Source of the DNA: Actinomycetes bacterium
Lineage (GTDB): Bacteria > Actinomycetota > Acidimicrobiia > Acidimicrobiales > Microtrichaceae
Direction of reading: 5' to 3'
NCBI GenBank assembly: GCA_023427825.1
Contig: JAEZAI010000089.1
Location: forward strand, 1-9,751
DNA: 9,751 nt
Shown: positions 1 through 6,280 of the stretch, in pieces
Layout of the letters: each line of letters opens with the position of its first letter
Numbering within the stretch: position 1 is the stretch's first letter
The notes under the pieces: model-generated
What the model was told of the DNA's origin: nothing
The model's database searches: none
The model's input: the letters and a program-made list of their open reading frames with translations, nothing else
Position numbers and translations under genes: made by a program

Positions 1-34
1 ATGCTTTTCCGGGGCATTTGGCCCGGAAAAGCAT
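1..34. repeat. Perfect 13-bp inverted repeat (hairpin) after tldD
   Basis: Bases 1-13 (ATGCTTTTCCGGG) are exactly complementary to bases 22-34, with an 8-base loop. The stem ends 39 bases past the tldD stop codon, so it would lie in the tldD 3' UTR. The Ts are in the 5' arm and the As in the 3' arm on both strands, so this is not the usual stem followed by a U-tract. Any U-tract for the minus strand would lie outside the window. It may be a terminator or RNA-stabilising hairpin, or part of a larger palindrome cut by the window edge. Confidence 0.6.
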
Positions 35-73
35 CACGGAACACGAGTGGCGCTCGAGCGAGCGCCGCGACGG

Positions 74-1483
74 TCAGGCGGCGGTGCCGCCGATCGTGAG
101 ACCGTGCGCCCGCAGCGTCGGGACGCCGTCGCCGACCGGAACGCCCTGGCCGTCCTTGCCGCAGGTGCCCGGCGCGCCCATGGCGAAGTCGTCGCCGACG
201 GCGTCGATGTCGGCGAGCACCGCAGGCCCGTTGCCGATCAGGTTGCCCTCGCGCAGCGGCTCGGTGATGCGGCCGTCCTCGATCAGGTAGGCCTCGGTCA
301 TTCCGAACACGAAGTCGCCGGTGGCGGTGTTGACCTGGCCGCCGCCGAGGTGGGCGACGTACACGCCCGACGGCGTGTCGGCCACGATCTCGTCGGGCGT
401 CGAGGTGCCCCCGAGCAGGTAGGTGTTGGTCATCCGCACCATCGGGAGGTGCTGGTAGCTCTGGCGACGGCCGTTGCCGCTGGAGGGGCGACCCTCCTTG
501 CGGGCCCGCAGCCCGTCCCACATGTAGTCCACCAGCACGCCGTCCTGGATGAGCACGTTGCGCTGCGCCGGTCGACCCTCGTCGTCGATCGCGAAGCAAC
601 CCCACTCGCCGCCCATCGTGCCGTCGTCGACGAGCGTCACGAGCGGCGAGGCGACCTGCTCGCCGATGCGGCCGGCGAAGACCGACGCGCCCTTGCCGAC
701 GAGGTCGGCCTCGAGCCCGTGGCCGCAGGCCTCGTGGAACATCACGCCGCCGCCGCCCGGTCCGATGACCACCGTCATCTCGCCCGACGGCGCCGGTCGG
801 GCCGCCAGCTTGGTGAGCGCCCGCTGGGCGGCGCGCTGCGCCAGCTCGGCGACGTCGTAGCGATCGAACAGCTCGAAGCCGACCGTGTGGCCGACCGATT
901 CGCGGCCGGTCTGCATGCCGGTGTCGCCGCTGGCCACGCAGCTCACCGAGAACAGCGACTTCACCTGGTCGTCCGACGCGAGGGTGCCGTCGCTGTTGGC
1001 GACCAGGATCCGCCGTCGGCTGTCCGCGTAGCGGGCGGACACCTGCGTGATCGCACCGCCGGCTGACCGCGCCGCCTCGTCCGCCGTCAGCAGCAGCTCC
1101 ACCTTGCGAGCCTTCGGGACGTCACCCGGGAGGATGGCGACCACGTTGGGCGCGGGCGCGTCGACCCGGTCCAGGTCGACGACCCGGGTGCCCTCGCCGG
1201 CGCTGCGGGACGCAGCTGCGGCCGCCTCCGCCGCGGCGATCAGGCCGGCCTCGGACAGGTCGGAGGTGTGCGCGAAGCCCGTGGAGTCGCCCACGACGAC
1301 CCGGATCCCGGCGCCGCGGTCGCGACCCGAGGTGAGCTCCTCGACCCGCCCGTCGTCGAGCACGGCCGACGACGAACGCTTGTCCTCCACGAAGACCTCG
1401 GCGAAGTCGGCGCCGCGGGACAGGCCCGCGCCGATGACCCGCTGGATGGTGGACTCGTCGATCAGTGCGTCGTCGCCGGGCAA
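74..1483 (-). CDS. tldD: TldD-type zinc metalloprotease
   Basis: The 469-residue protein matches TldD (peptidase family U62/M103) over its whole length and is close to the usual ~480 residues. Family knowledge: TldD pairs with TldE/PmbA as a cytosolic protease that degrades unfolded peptides and matures some RiPP-type peptides such as microcin B17. Visible motifs are the zinc motif HEACGH at residues 250-255, followed by GLEAD, the SGNGRRQSY segment near 335-343, GGGQV near 380-384, and the conserved GTCGKDGQ with C441, a third metal ligand in TldD. The protein ends LTIGGTAA, as TldD proteins do. The HExxxH motif separates it from TldE, which lacks it. I chose the TTG start because AGGAGAT lies five bases upstream and family similarity begins just after it; the longer open frame runs antisense through the thioesterase gene. 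No tldE is visible; if present nearby it would be left of the window. The gene is divergent from the FlK-like gene. Confidence 0.94.
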   Translation of the reverse strand: MPGDDALIDESTIQRVIGAGLSRGADFAEVFVEDKRSSSAVLDDGRVEELTSGRDRGAGIRVVVGDSTGFAHTSDLSEAGLIAAAEAAAAASRSAGEGTRVVDLDRVDAPAPNVVAILPGDVPKARKVELLLTADEAARSAGGAITQVSARYADSRRRILVANSDGTLASDDQVKSLFSVSCVASGDTGMQTGRESVGHTVGFELFDRYDVAELAQRAAQRALTKLAARPAPSGEMTVVIGPGGGGVMFHEACGHGLEADLVGKGASVFAGRIGEQVASPLVTLVDDGTMGGEWGCFAIDDEGRPAQRNVLIQDGVLVDYMWDGLRARKEGRPSSGNGRRQSYQHLPMVRMTNTYLLGGTSTPDEIVADTPSGVYVAHLGGGQVNTATGDFVFGMTEAYLIEDGRITEPLREGNLIGNGPAVLADIDAVGDDFAMGAPGTCGKDGQGVPVGDGVPTLRAHGLTIGGTAA

Positions 1484-1488
1484 GGGTG

Positions 1489-1495
1489 ATCTCCT
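1489..1495 (-). promoter_or_regulatory. Shine-Dalgarno for tldD (decides the TTG start)
   Basis: Read on the minus strand this is AGGAGAT, five bases before the TTG at 1483-1481. It is the strongest ribosome-binding site in this intergenic region and supports a TTG start over any upstream in-frame codon. Confidence 0.75.
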
Positions 1496-1614
1496 GTCGT
1501 GACCGGCGACGACCGGCCGCCGGGACCCACCAGCATGCCCCGTCGGGACCGTCCCGCCCGGTCGAGGGCAGGTCGCCAGCGATCTCGTCCACCGGCCCGG
1601 GGCTCGGCCGGGGA

Positions 1615-1644
1615 TTGGGGGCCGATCGGGGAAGTGCTTATCGT
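1615..1644 (+). promoter_or_regulatory. Probable promoter of the FlK-like thioesterase gene (near-leaderless)
   Basis: TTGGGG (1615-1620) and TATCGT (1639-1644) are separated by 18 bases and resemble -35 and -10 elements. The GTG start at 1652 follows only seven bases after the -10 hexamer, so transcription would begin at or next to the start codon. No well-placed Shine-Dalgarno exists for this GTG. On the other strand the same bases read TACGAT (1640-1645), so a divergent tldD promoter could overlap it; that part is weak. Confidence 0.5.
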
Positions 1645-1651
1645 ATCCACC

Positions 1652-2029
1652 GTGTCCCTCCGCACCGGCCTGTCGGCCGTCATCGACATGACCGTCTCCG
1701 ACGCCGACACGGCCGTCGCCATGCACACCGGCGACGTTCCCGTGCTCTCCACGCCCCGGGTGATCGCGCTGCTCGAGGAAGCCACGATCCGCGCCGTGGA
1801 CGGCCACCTCGGCGACGGCCTGTCCACCGTGAGCATGCGGGTCCAGATGGAGCACATCAGCCCGACGCCGATCGGCGGCGTGGTCCGTGCCGAGGCCAAC
1901 CTGGAGAAGGTCGAGGGACGCCGGTTGGTGTTCCACGTCTCGGCCCGCGACGAGCGGAGCCTGGTCGCCGCGGGCAAGGTCACGCGGGTGGTCGTCGACG
2001 TCGACCGCTTCATGGAGAAGACCCACTAG
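1652..2029 (+). CDS. Hotdog-fold thioesterase, fluoroacetyl-CoA thioesterase (FlK)-like
   Basis: This 125-residue protein resembles FlK-type single hotdog-domain acyl-CoA thioesterases, which hydrolyse a CoA thioester in the cytosol and act as dimers. FlK of Streptomyces cattleya uses Thr42, Glu50 and His76. Here T34 (in VLSTP), E42 (in LLEEATI) and H68 (in MEHISPTPIG) have exactly the same 8- and 26-residue spacing, and the downstream VEGRRLVFHVSARD stretch is typical of the family. Most FlK relatives are not resistance enzymes, so the substrate is unknown; an ordinary small acyl-CoA is likelier than fluoroacetyl-CoA. I prefer the GTG at 1652 because it sits seven bases after a -10-like hexamer. 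An in-frame GTG at 1634 is possible but would place the start inside the promoter region. The gene is divergent from tldD and convergent with the alpha/beta hydrolase gene. Confidence 0.87.
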   Translation: MSLRTGLSAVIDMTVSDADTAVAMHTGDVPVLSTPRVIALLEEATIRAVDGHLGDGLSTVSMRVQMEHISPTPIGGVVRAEANLEKVEGRRLVFHVSARDERSLVAAGKVTRVVVDVDRFMEKTH

Positions 2030-2068
2030 CGACGCGCCGGCCCGGGCAGTCCGTCAGCCCCGGTACGA

Positions 2069-2110
2069 GATCAGGCCGGGTCCACGATCAGGCCCGGCCC
2101 AGATCAGGCC
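2069..2110. repeat. Three short direct repeats, GATCAGGCC, 16-17 bp apart
   Basis: GATCAGGCC occurs at 2069-2077, 2086-2094 and 2102-2110, giving an imperfect tandem array of 16-17-bp units. The third copy contains the stop codon and last codons of the convergent hydrolase gene (2104 onward), so on the minus strand its ...GGCCTGATC end appears to have been duplicated into the 3' UTR. Slippage duplication at the gene end is a simple explanation. Confidence 0.7.
2074..2099. terminator. Hairpin between convergent genes, possible bidirectional terminator
   Basis: GGCCGGGTC (2074-2082) can pair with GGCCCGGCC (2091-2099) over nine positions (eight Watson-Crick and one T-G), with an eight-base loop. 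It lies between the ends of the FlK-like gene (2029) and the hydrolase gene (2104). No T-tract follows on either strand, so a Rho-independent mechanism of the classical type is uncertain. Confidence 0.4.
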
Positions 2111-3084
2111 AGGAACTCCGACACTGCGGCGTACCACGCCTGCGGGTTCTCGAACTGGGGGCTGTGCCCCGCGTCGGCGACGACGACCAGGCGGGCGTCG
2201 GGGATCACCTCGGCCATCCGGGCCGACACCGCGCGGAATGGTCGGTCCTGCTCCCCCACCAGCACCAGCACCGGCATGGGCAGGTCGCCCAGCGACGCCA
2301 TGCGGTCCTCGGTGGTCAGGAACTCGTCGACCATGGCGCACCACATGTCGGGAGAGCTGGTGACGAACTTCTGCGCCTCCCACTCCTTCCATCCGGGTCG
2401 TGCCGACATGGCGGCGTGCGCCGGCGTCTCGAGCGGGCGCTCCCCCATGTCGAGCACCGCTGCGACCGCGGCCAGCCCCTCGGCCCGGCACAGCTCGATG
2501 CCCAGGCGCATGAGCTCGGCGTTCTCGGCTGCGGCGGCCTCGGCCGCAGCGGCGTCCGCCCCCCCGGTCCCGTCGAACCCGCCGGTGCCGGTGTCCATGA
2601 GGACCAGGCGCTCGATGGACTCGGGGCGGGCGAGGGCCACGAGCTGGGCGATCATGCCGCCCATCGAGTGGCCGAGGAGGTCGAAGCGCTCCCAACCGAG
2701 CGCGTCGAGCAGGCCCAGGACGTCGGCGGCGAAGCGCCCCAACCCGTAGGCATCCTCGCCGGCAGGATGGGAGCTGGCGCCGTGGCCTCGGAGGTCGGGG
2801 GCGACGACCCAGTGACCGGCCTCCGCGAGCGGCCCGATGACGTCGCGGAAGTCCTCCTTGGCGCCGGTGAAACCGTGGACGAGCAGCAACGGACGACCGC
2901 CGACGCCCGCCTCCGCGATCGCCAGCTCGACGCCGTCCGCAGGATCGTCGGGCGCCGTCGCGATCGGCACGGAGCGCAACGTCGCGACGGTCGAGACGTC
3001 GGTCATGAAGCCGATCTCGGGGACCGCGCGCGCCGGCCCGGGACCCGCTCCCGCCGCGTCCTCGGATCTCTCGTCGATCGACAT
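2104..3084 (-). CDS. Alpha/beta-fold hydrolase
   Basis: A 326-residue cytosolic enzyme of the alpha/beta-hydrolase superfamily, related to esterases, lipases and C-C bond hydrolases. The catalytic set is complete: oxyanion-hole LLLVHGFTG (H70-G71), PDLRGHG at 97-102, nucleophile elbow GHSMGG with S140, acid D280 in VGEQDRP, and H307 in DAGHSPQFENP. A cap of roughly residues 165-265 contains an alanine-rich run (177-187). No signal peptide is seen; the first ~45 residues are polar and outside the fold. The ATG at 3084 has AGGGGGAA upstream (3090-3097), so I prefer it to the in-frame ATG at 3006 (residue 27). A possible -10, TACCCT, lies at 3146-3141 on this strand, which would give a ~55-base leader. 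The gene diverges from the membrane gene at 3170. The substrate cannot be read from sequence. Confidence 0.9.
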   Translation of the reverse strand: MSIDERSEDAAGAGPGPARAVPEIGFMTDVSTVATLRSVPIATAPDDPADGVELAIAEAGVGGRPLLLVHGFTGAKEDFRDVIGPLAEAGHWVVAPDLRGHGASSHPAGEDAYGLGRFAADVLGLLDALGWERFDLLGHSMGGMIAQLVALARPESIERLVLMDTGTGGFDGTGGADAAAAEAAAAENAELMRLGIELCRAEGLAAVAAVLDMGERPLETPAHAAMSARPGWKEWEAQKFVTSSPDMWCAMVDEFLTTEDRMASLGDLPMPVLVLVGEQDRPFRAVSARMAEVIPDARLVVVADAGHSPQFENPQAWYAAVSEFLA

Positions 3085-3153
3085 GGTCGTTCCCCCTGGG
3101 CCGAGCTCCCGCCGGGGTGGCGTCGCCCACCGTTGCGGCGAGGGTACCCCCGG

Positions 3154-3159
3154 TACCGT
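3154..3159 (+). promoter_or_regulatory. -10-like hexamer for the membrane-protein gene
   Basis: TACCGT lies ten bases before the ATG at 3170, with no Shine-Dalgarno between, so the transcript would have a leader of only a few bases. The best -35 candidate, TTGCGG (3133-3138), is only 15 bases upstream, which is short. The hexamer overlaps the second of two GGTACC sequences (3143-3148 and 3152-3157). The first overlaps a -10-like TACCCT on the opposite strand, so the two divergent promoters may share this 17-bp core. Confidence 0.45.
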
Positions 3160-3169
3160 GGATCGGGTC

Positions 3170-4303
3170 ATGGACGCCGGCACGCACCCCTCCGACCAGG
3201 GGCCGCTCTCCGACGAGCGCATCGCAGCGCTCCGGGAGATCGAACGCACGGAGATCGGCGATCCCGAGCACCCGCCCGAGCTGCCCCGCAACGAGTGGTG
3301 GCGGATCGCGCTGCGCATCGGCGTCAGCCTGGCCTTCCTGGGCATCCTGTTCTGGCGGCTGCCCGAGGTCTCGCTCGACGAGCTGTTCCCCAGCCCGACC
3401 GCGGCGACGTGGTGGTGGATCGCTGCGGCGGTCGGCGTCCACCTGGTGGCCTACGTGCTGCAGAACGTCCGGTGGTCCGCGGTGTCGGACACCCTCGGCA
3501 TCCCCCTCGCGTTCCGCCGCCTCTTCGGCCACCTGCTCGCCGGGGAGTTCGTGTCGAACGCGCTGCCCACGTCGTTCGGCGGCGACGTGGTGCGCGTGCT
3601 GCGCCAGGGCAACGACGTGGGCGACTACGCGGACTCGTTCGCCGCCACGAGCCTGGAGCGGCTGACCGGTTGGCTGGTCCTGCCGCTCCTGTCCGCGATC
3701 GGCCTGGCCGCGGTGCCGGCCTACCGGTCGCTCGGCGCCGCCACCACCGTGGCCGTGGTGACCGACGTGCTCACGCTGGTCGCGCTCATCGCCATCCTCT
3801 GGGTGGCCGGGCACCCGAGGGGAGCGGGGCGCCTGGTCGGCCGGGCCGGCTGGCGCCGCTACCTCGGCGCCGTGCACCTGGGGATCGTGGCGTTCCGAGG
3901 TCGGCCCGTGCAGGCCATGAAGGTGCTGGTCGCGGGCGTCGGGTTCCAGTTCCTGCAGTGCGTCAGCGTGTGGTGCGCGGCGAAGGCGCTCCAGATCGAC
4001 GAGGTCGACCTGCTCGCGGCGATGGCGTTCTTCCCGCCCACGGCCGTGCTCCAGAACTTCCCGCTGGCCCTGGGTGGGCTGGGGGTGCGCGAGGCCGCCT
4101 TCGTGCTGTTCTTCGGGGCCCTGGGGGTCAGCGATTCCAGGGCGATCGGGCTCGGCCTCCTCGTGTACCTGATCTTCGTCGCCGCCAGCCTGGCCGGCGC
4201 TCCCAGCTTCGCCCGGGGCGGCCTCGGCGGCCGCCGGTCAGGTCGGGTGGAACCCCCCGCACCCGGTGGGGTGGAGCCTGACGCCCCCGGAGGCCCGGGG
4301 TAG
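3170..4303 (+). CDS. Lysylphosphatidylglycerol synthase TM-region / YbhN-AglD family membrane protein
   Basis: A 377-residue polytopic membrane protein of the flippase-like family that shares the membrane part of MprF and includes YbhN and AglD. A cytosolic N-terminus (1-44) is followed by hydrophobic segments near 46-64, 80-98, 166-184, 192-213, 250-272, 280-318 (probably two) and 325-345. The two family hallmarks are present: LLAGEFVSNALPTSFGGDVVRVLR around 122-145 and LQNFPLALGGLGVREAAF around 294-311. There is no C-terminal aminoacyltransferase domain, so it is not a complete lysyl-PG synthase. A role in lipid or glycoconjugate handling is typical of the family but unproven. The C-terminal ~30 residues are a Pro/Gly-rich tail. 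The ATG is chosen for its position ten bases after TACCGT; an in-frame GTG at 3158 overlaps the hexamer. The stop codon TAG is also the first half of the putative dxs -10. dxs follows 13 bases later on the same strand. Confidence 0.87.
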   Translation: MDAGTHPSDQGPLSDERIAALREIERTEIGDPEHPPELPRNEWWRIALRIGVSLAFLGILFWRLPEVSLDELFPSPTAATWWWIAAAVGVHLVAYVLQNVRWSAVSDTLGIPLAFRRLFGHLLAGEFVSNALPTSFGGDVVRVLRQGNDVGDYADSFAATSLERLTGWLVLPLLSAIGLAAVPAYRSLGAATTVAVVTDVLTLVALIAILWVAGHPRGAGRLVGRAGWRRYLGAVHLGIVAFRGRPVQAMKVLVAGVGFQFLQCVSVWCAAKALQIDEVDLLAAMAFFPPTAVLQNFPLALGGLGVREAAFVLFFGALGVSDSRAIGLGLLVYLIFVAASLAGAPSFARGGLGGRRSGRVEPPAPGGVEPDAPGGPG

Positions 4304-4306
4304 CGT
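4278..4306 (+). promoter_or_regulatory. Probable dxs promoter inside the end of the upstream gene
   Basis: CTGACG (4278-4283), 17 bases, then TAGCGT (4301-4306) gives a good -35/-10 pair. The dxs ATG at 4317 lies ten bases after the -10, with no Shine-Dalgarno. The TAG of the -10 is the stop codon of the upstream membrane gene, and the -35 lies in its last codons. dxs may therefore be expressed alone as well as by read-through. Confidence 0.55.
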
Positions 4307-4316
4307 GGACGCACCG

Positions 4317-6203
4317 ATGGACGAACACCACCAGACCATCCTGGACACGATCAGCTCGCCGGCGGACCTCGCGGAGCTCGACGAGTCGCAGCTCCGCCAG
4401 CTCGCCGGTGAGATCCGGGAGTTCATCGTCGACACGGTGAACGCCCGGGGCAGCGGCCACCTGGGCTCCAACCTGGGCGCCGTCGAGATCACGCTCGCGA
4501 TCCATCGCGTGTTCCGCAGCCCGCACGACATCATCCTGTGGGACACCGGCCACCAGGCCTACGTGCACAAGCTCCTCACCGGACGCCGGCGCGACTTCGA
4601 CACGCTGCGCGAGGAGGGCGGCCTGTCCGGCTACCCGAGCCGGCTCGAGTCCGACCACGACTGGGTCGAGAACAGCCACGCGTCGACTGCGGTGTCCTAC
4701 GCCCACGGCCTGTCCACCGCGCTGCACCTCCGGGGCGAGGACGACCGCGAGGTCGTGGCCGTGATCGGCGACGGCGCGCTCACCGGCGGCATGGCCTACG
4801 AGGGCCTCAACAACCTCGGCCACTCCGGGCGCAAGGCGATCATCATCCTCAACGACAACGGCCGCTCGTACGCCCCCACGGCGTCGCGGCTGAGCGAGAG
4901 CCTCTCCCGGTTCCGGGCGTCGTCCACCTACCTCCGCAACCGTGCCCGCATGGAGAAGCTGATCCAGGAGGTGCCGCTCGTCGGCGGCTACCTGGAGCGC
5001 GGCGTGGACGGCGCCAAGGCCGCCATCCGCGAGATGTTCGAGCCGCCCGCGTTCTTCGAGCAGCTCGGCGTCCACTACCTCGGCCCCTACGACGGCCACG
5101 ACCTGACCGCGGTCGAGACCGCGCTGCGCGCCGCCAAGGACCTCGACGAGCCGGTCGTCGTCCACGTCCTCACCCGGAAGGGCCTCGGCTACGGGCCCGC
5201 CGAGGAGGACGAGATCAAGCACATGCACGACGTCGGCCCGGCGCGCAAGGACGGGTCGTACACCGCGGCGTTCTCCGACGCGCTGCTCGCCGAGGCCGAG
5301 GCCCGGCCCGAGCTCGTGGCCATCACGGCGGCCATGCCCGACTCCACCGGCCTGCTGCCGGTGGCGGCCCGCTTCCCCGACCGGGTGTTCGACGTCGGCA
5401 TCGCCGAGCAGCACGCGGTCACGGCCGCGGCCGGCATGGCGATGGGCGGCCTGCGACCGGTCGTCGCGGTCTACTCCACGTTCCTGACCCGGGCGATCGA
5501 CCAGGTGAACCTCGACGTCGGCCTGCACGGGCAGCCGGTCGTGTTCGTGCTCGACCGTGCCGGCATCACCGGCGACGACGGCCCGAGCCACCACGGCGTC
5601 CTGGACATGGTGCTCCTGTCCAAGGTGCCCGACATGACGATCTTCGCCCCGTCCGGCTCGGCCGAGATCGCTCAGATGCTCCACGACGCGCTGGACCAGT
5701 GCACCACCGGGCCTGCCGCCATCCGCTTCCCCAAGACCATGCCGCCCGACGCGGACGACCCCGAGCTGGGCGTCACCGGCAAGGGCCTCCGGGCTCGCCG
5801 CCTGCGGGCCGGCCGTGAGATCTGTCTGATCGGCGTCGGCAAGATGCTGGCCGCGGCGCGCGACGCCGCCGACAAGCTGGCGGCCGACGGCCACGAGGTC
5901 ACCGTGTGGGACCCGCGCGTGGTCAAGCCGCTCGACCCCGAGATGCTGGCCGACGCCGCGTCCCACCGCCTGGTGATCACGGTCGAGGACGGGCTCCGCG
6001 ACGGCGGCATCGGCGCAGCCATCGCGGACGCGCTGTCCAAGCTGGCGCCGGTCGGCGGTCCGCAGGTCCGGGTGCTCGGCGTGCCGTCGGTGTTCCTGGC
6101 GCAGGGCAAGCCCGACGCGATCCTGGCCCGGCTGGGCCTCGACGCCGACGGCATCGTGGACGAGGCGATCGCCTGGGTCCGCTCCGCCGACCGCACGGTC
6201 TGA
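4317..6203 (+). CDS. dxs: 1-deoxy-D-xylulose-5-phosphate synthase
   Basis: DXS condenses pyruvate and glyceraldehyde 3-phosphate, with thiamine diphosphate (TPP) and Mg2+, to form DXP, the first step of the MEP isoprenoid pathway in the cytosol. The 628-residue length is normal (E. coli 620). Domain I has GSGHLGSNLG with H48, DTGHQAYVHKLLTGR (76-90), and the TPP/Mg site GDGALTGG (151-158) to NDN (179-181). The transketolase pyrimidine-binding domain has DVGIAEQHAV with the expected catalytic E364, YSTFLTRAIDQV (386-397) and DRAGITGDDGPSHHG (413-427). The C-terminal transketolase domain fills about 490-628. NDNGRSYAPT is the form seen in actinobacterial DXS. The ATG is placed by the homologous N-terminus and the promoter hexamer; an upstream in-frame ATG at 4266 lies inside the previous gene. 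No other MEP gene is in the window. No TPP riboswitch fits the 13-base gap. The gene converges with nfuA across a repeat/hairpin region. Confidence 0.98.
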   Translation: MDEHHQTILDTISSPADLAELDESQLRQLAGEIREFIVDTVNARGSGHLGSNLGAVEITLAIHRVFRSPHDIILWDTGHQAYVHKLLTGRRRDFDTLREEGGLSGYPSRLESDHDWVENSHASTAVSYAHGLSTALHLRGEDDREVVAVIGDGALTGGMAYEGLNNLGHSGRKAIIILNDNGRSYAPTASRLSESLSRFRASSTYLRNRARMEKLIQEVPLVGGYLERGVDGAKAAIREMFEPPAFFEQLGVHYLGPYDGHDLTAVETALRAAKDLDEPVVVHVLTRKGLGYGPAEEDEIKHMHDVGPARKDGSYTAAFSDALLAEAEARPELVAITAAMPDSTGLLPVAARFPDRVFDVGIAEQHAVTAAAGMAMGGLRPVVAVYSTFLTRAIDQVNLDVGLHGQPVVFVLDRAGITGDDGPSHHGVLDMVLLSKVPDMTIFAPSGSAEIAQMLHDALDQCTTGPAAIRFPKTMPPDADDPELGVTGKGLRARRLRAGREICLIGVGKMLAAARDAADKLAADGHEVTVWDPRVVKPLDPEMLADAASHRLVITVEDGLRDGGIGAAIADALSKLAPVGGPQVRVLGVPSVFLAQGKPDAILARLGLDADGIVDEAIAWVRSADRTV

Positions 6204-6208
6204 ATCGG

Positions 6209-6280
6209 CTGGCGCTGTCCTATCGGGCGGCTCTGTCCTACCGGCTGGCTCTGTCCTACCAGCTGGCTTTGTCCTACTGG
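6209..6280. repeat. Four tandem copies of an 18-bp repeat after dxs
   Basis: Units run 6209-6226, 6227-6244, 6245-6262 and 6263-6280, with exact 18-base period. The consensus is CTGGCTCTGTCCTACCGG; each copy differs at a few positions. The array begins five bases after the dxs stop codon. An inverted copy, CCGGTAGGACAGAGC, lies at 6301-6315 and is perfectly complementary to 15 bases of unit 2 (6230-6244), 13 bases of unit 3, and with G-U pairs to unit 4. The period is six codons, but the stretch is outside any supported gene. It is not a CRISPR: units abut without spacers. Confidence 0.92.

Noticed and set aside
1544..1556. CGGGAC-C-GTCCCG inverted repeat upstream of tldD
   Set aside because: Short all-GC palindromes are expected by chance here, and it is not placed on any recognisable promoter element.
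1484..2026. In-frame upstream extension of tldD giving a ~650-residue protein
   Set aside because: The extra residues run antisense through the thioesterase gene, have no TldD similarity, and bypass the strong Shine-Dalgarno before the TTG at 1483.
1465..4281. A 938-codon plus-strand open frame
   Set aside because: It is Arg/Gly/Pro-rich, crosses three supported genes on both strands, and matches no family; it is a by-product of GC-rich codon bias.
3170..4303. Full lysylphosphatidylglycerol synthase (MprF)
   Set aside because: Only the membrane region is present; the C-terminal aminoacyltransferase domain is absent and the next gene is dxs.
4304..4316. TPP riboswitch controlling dxs
   Set aside because: Only 13 bases separate dxs from the previous gene, and no thi-box-like sequence is visible.
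6209..6280. CRISPR array
   Set aside because: The repeats are 18 bp, directly abutting, without unique spacers, and no cas gene is present.
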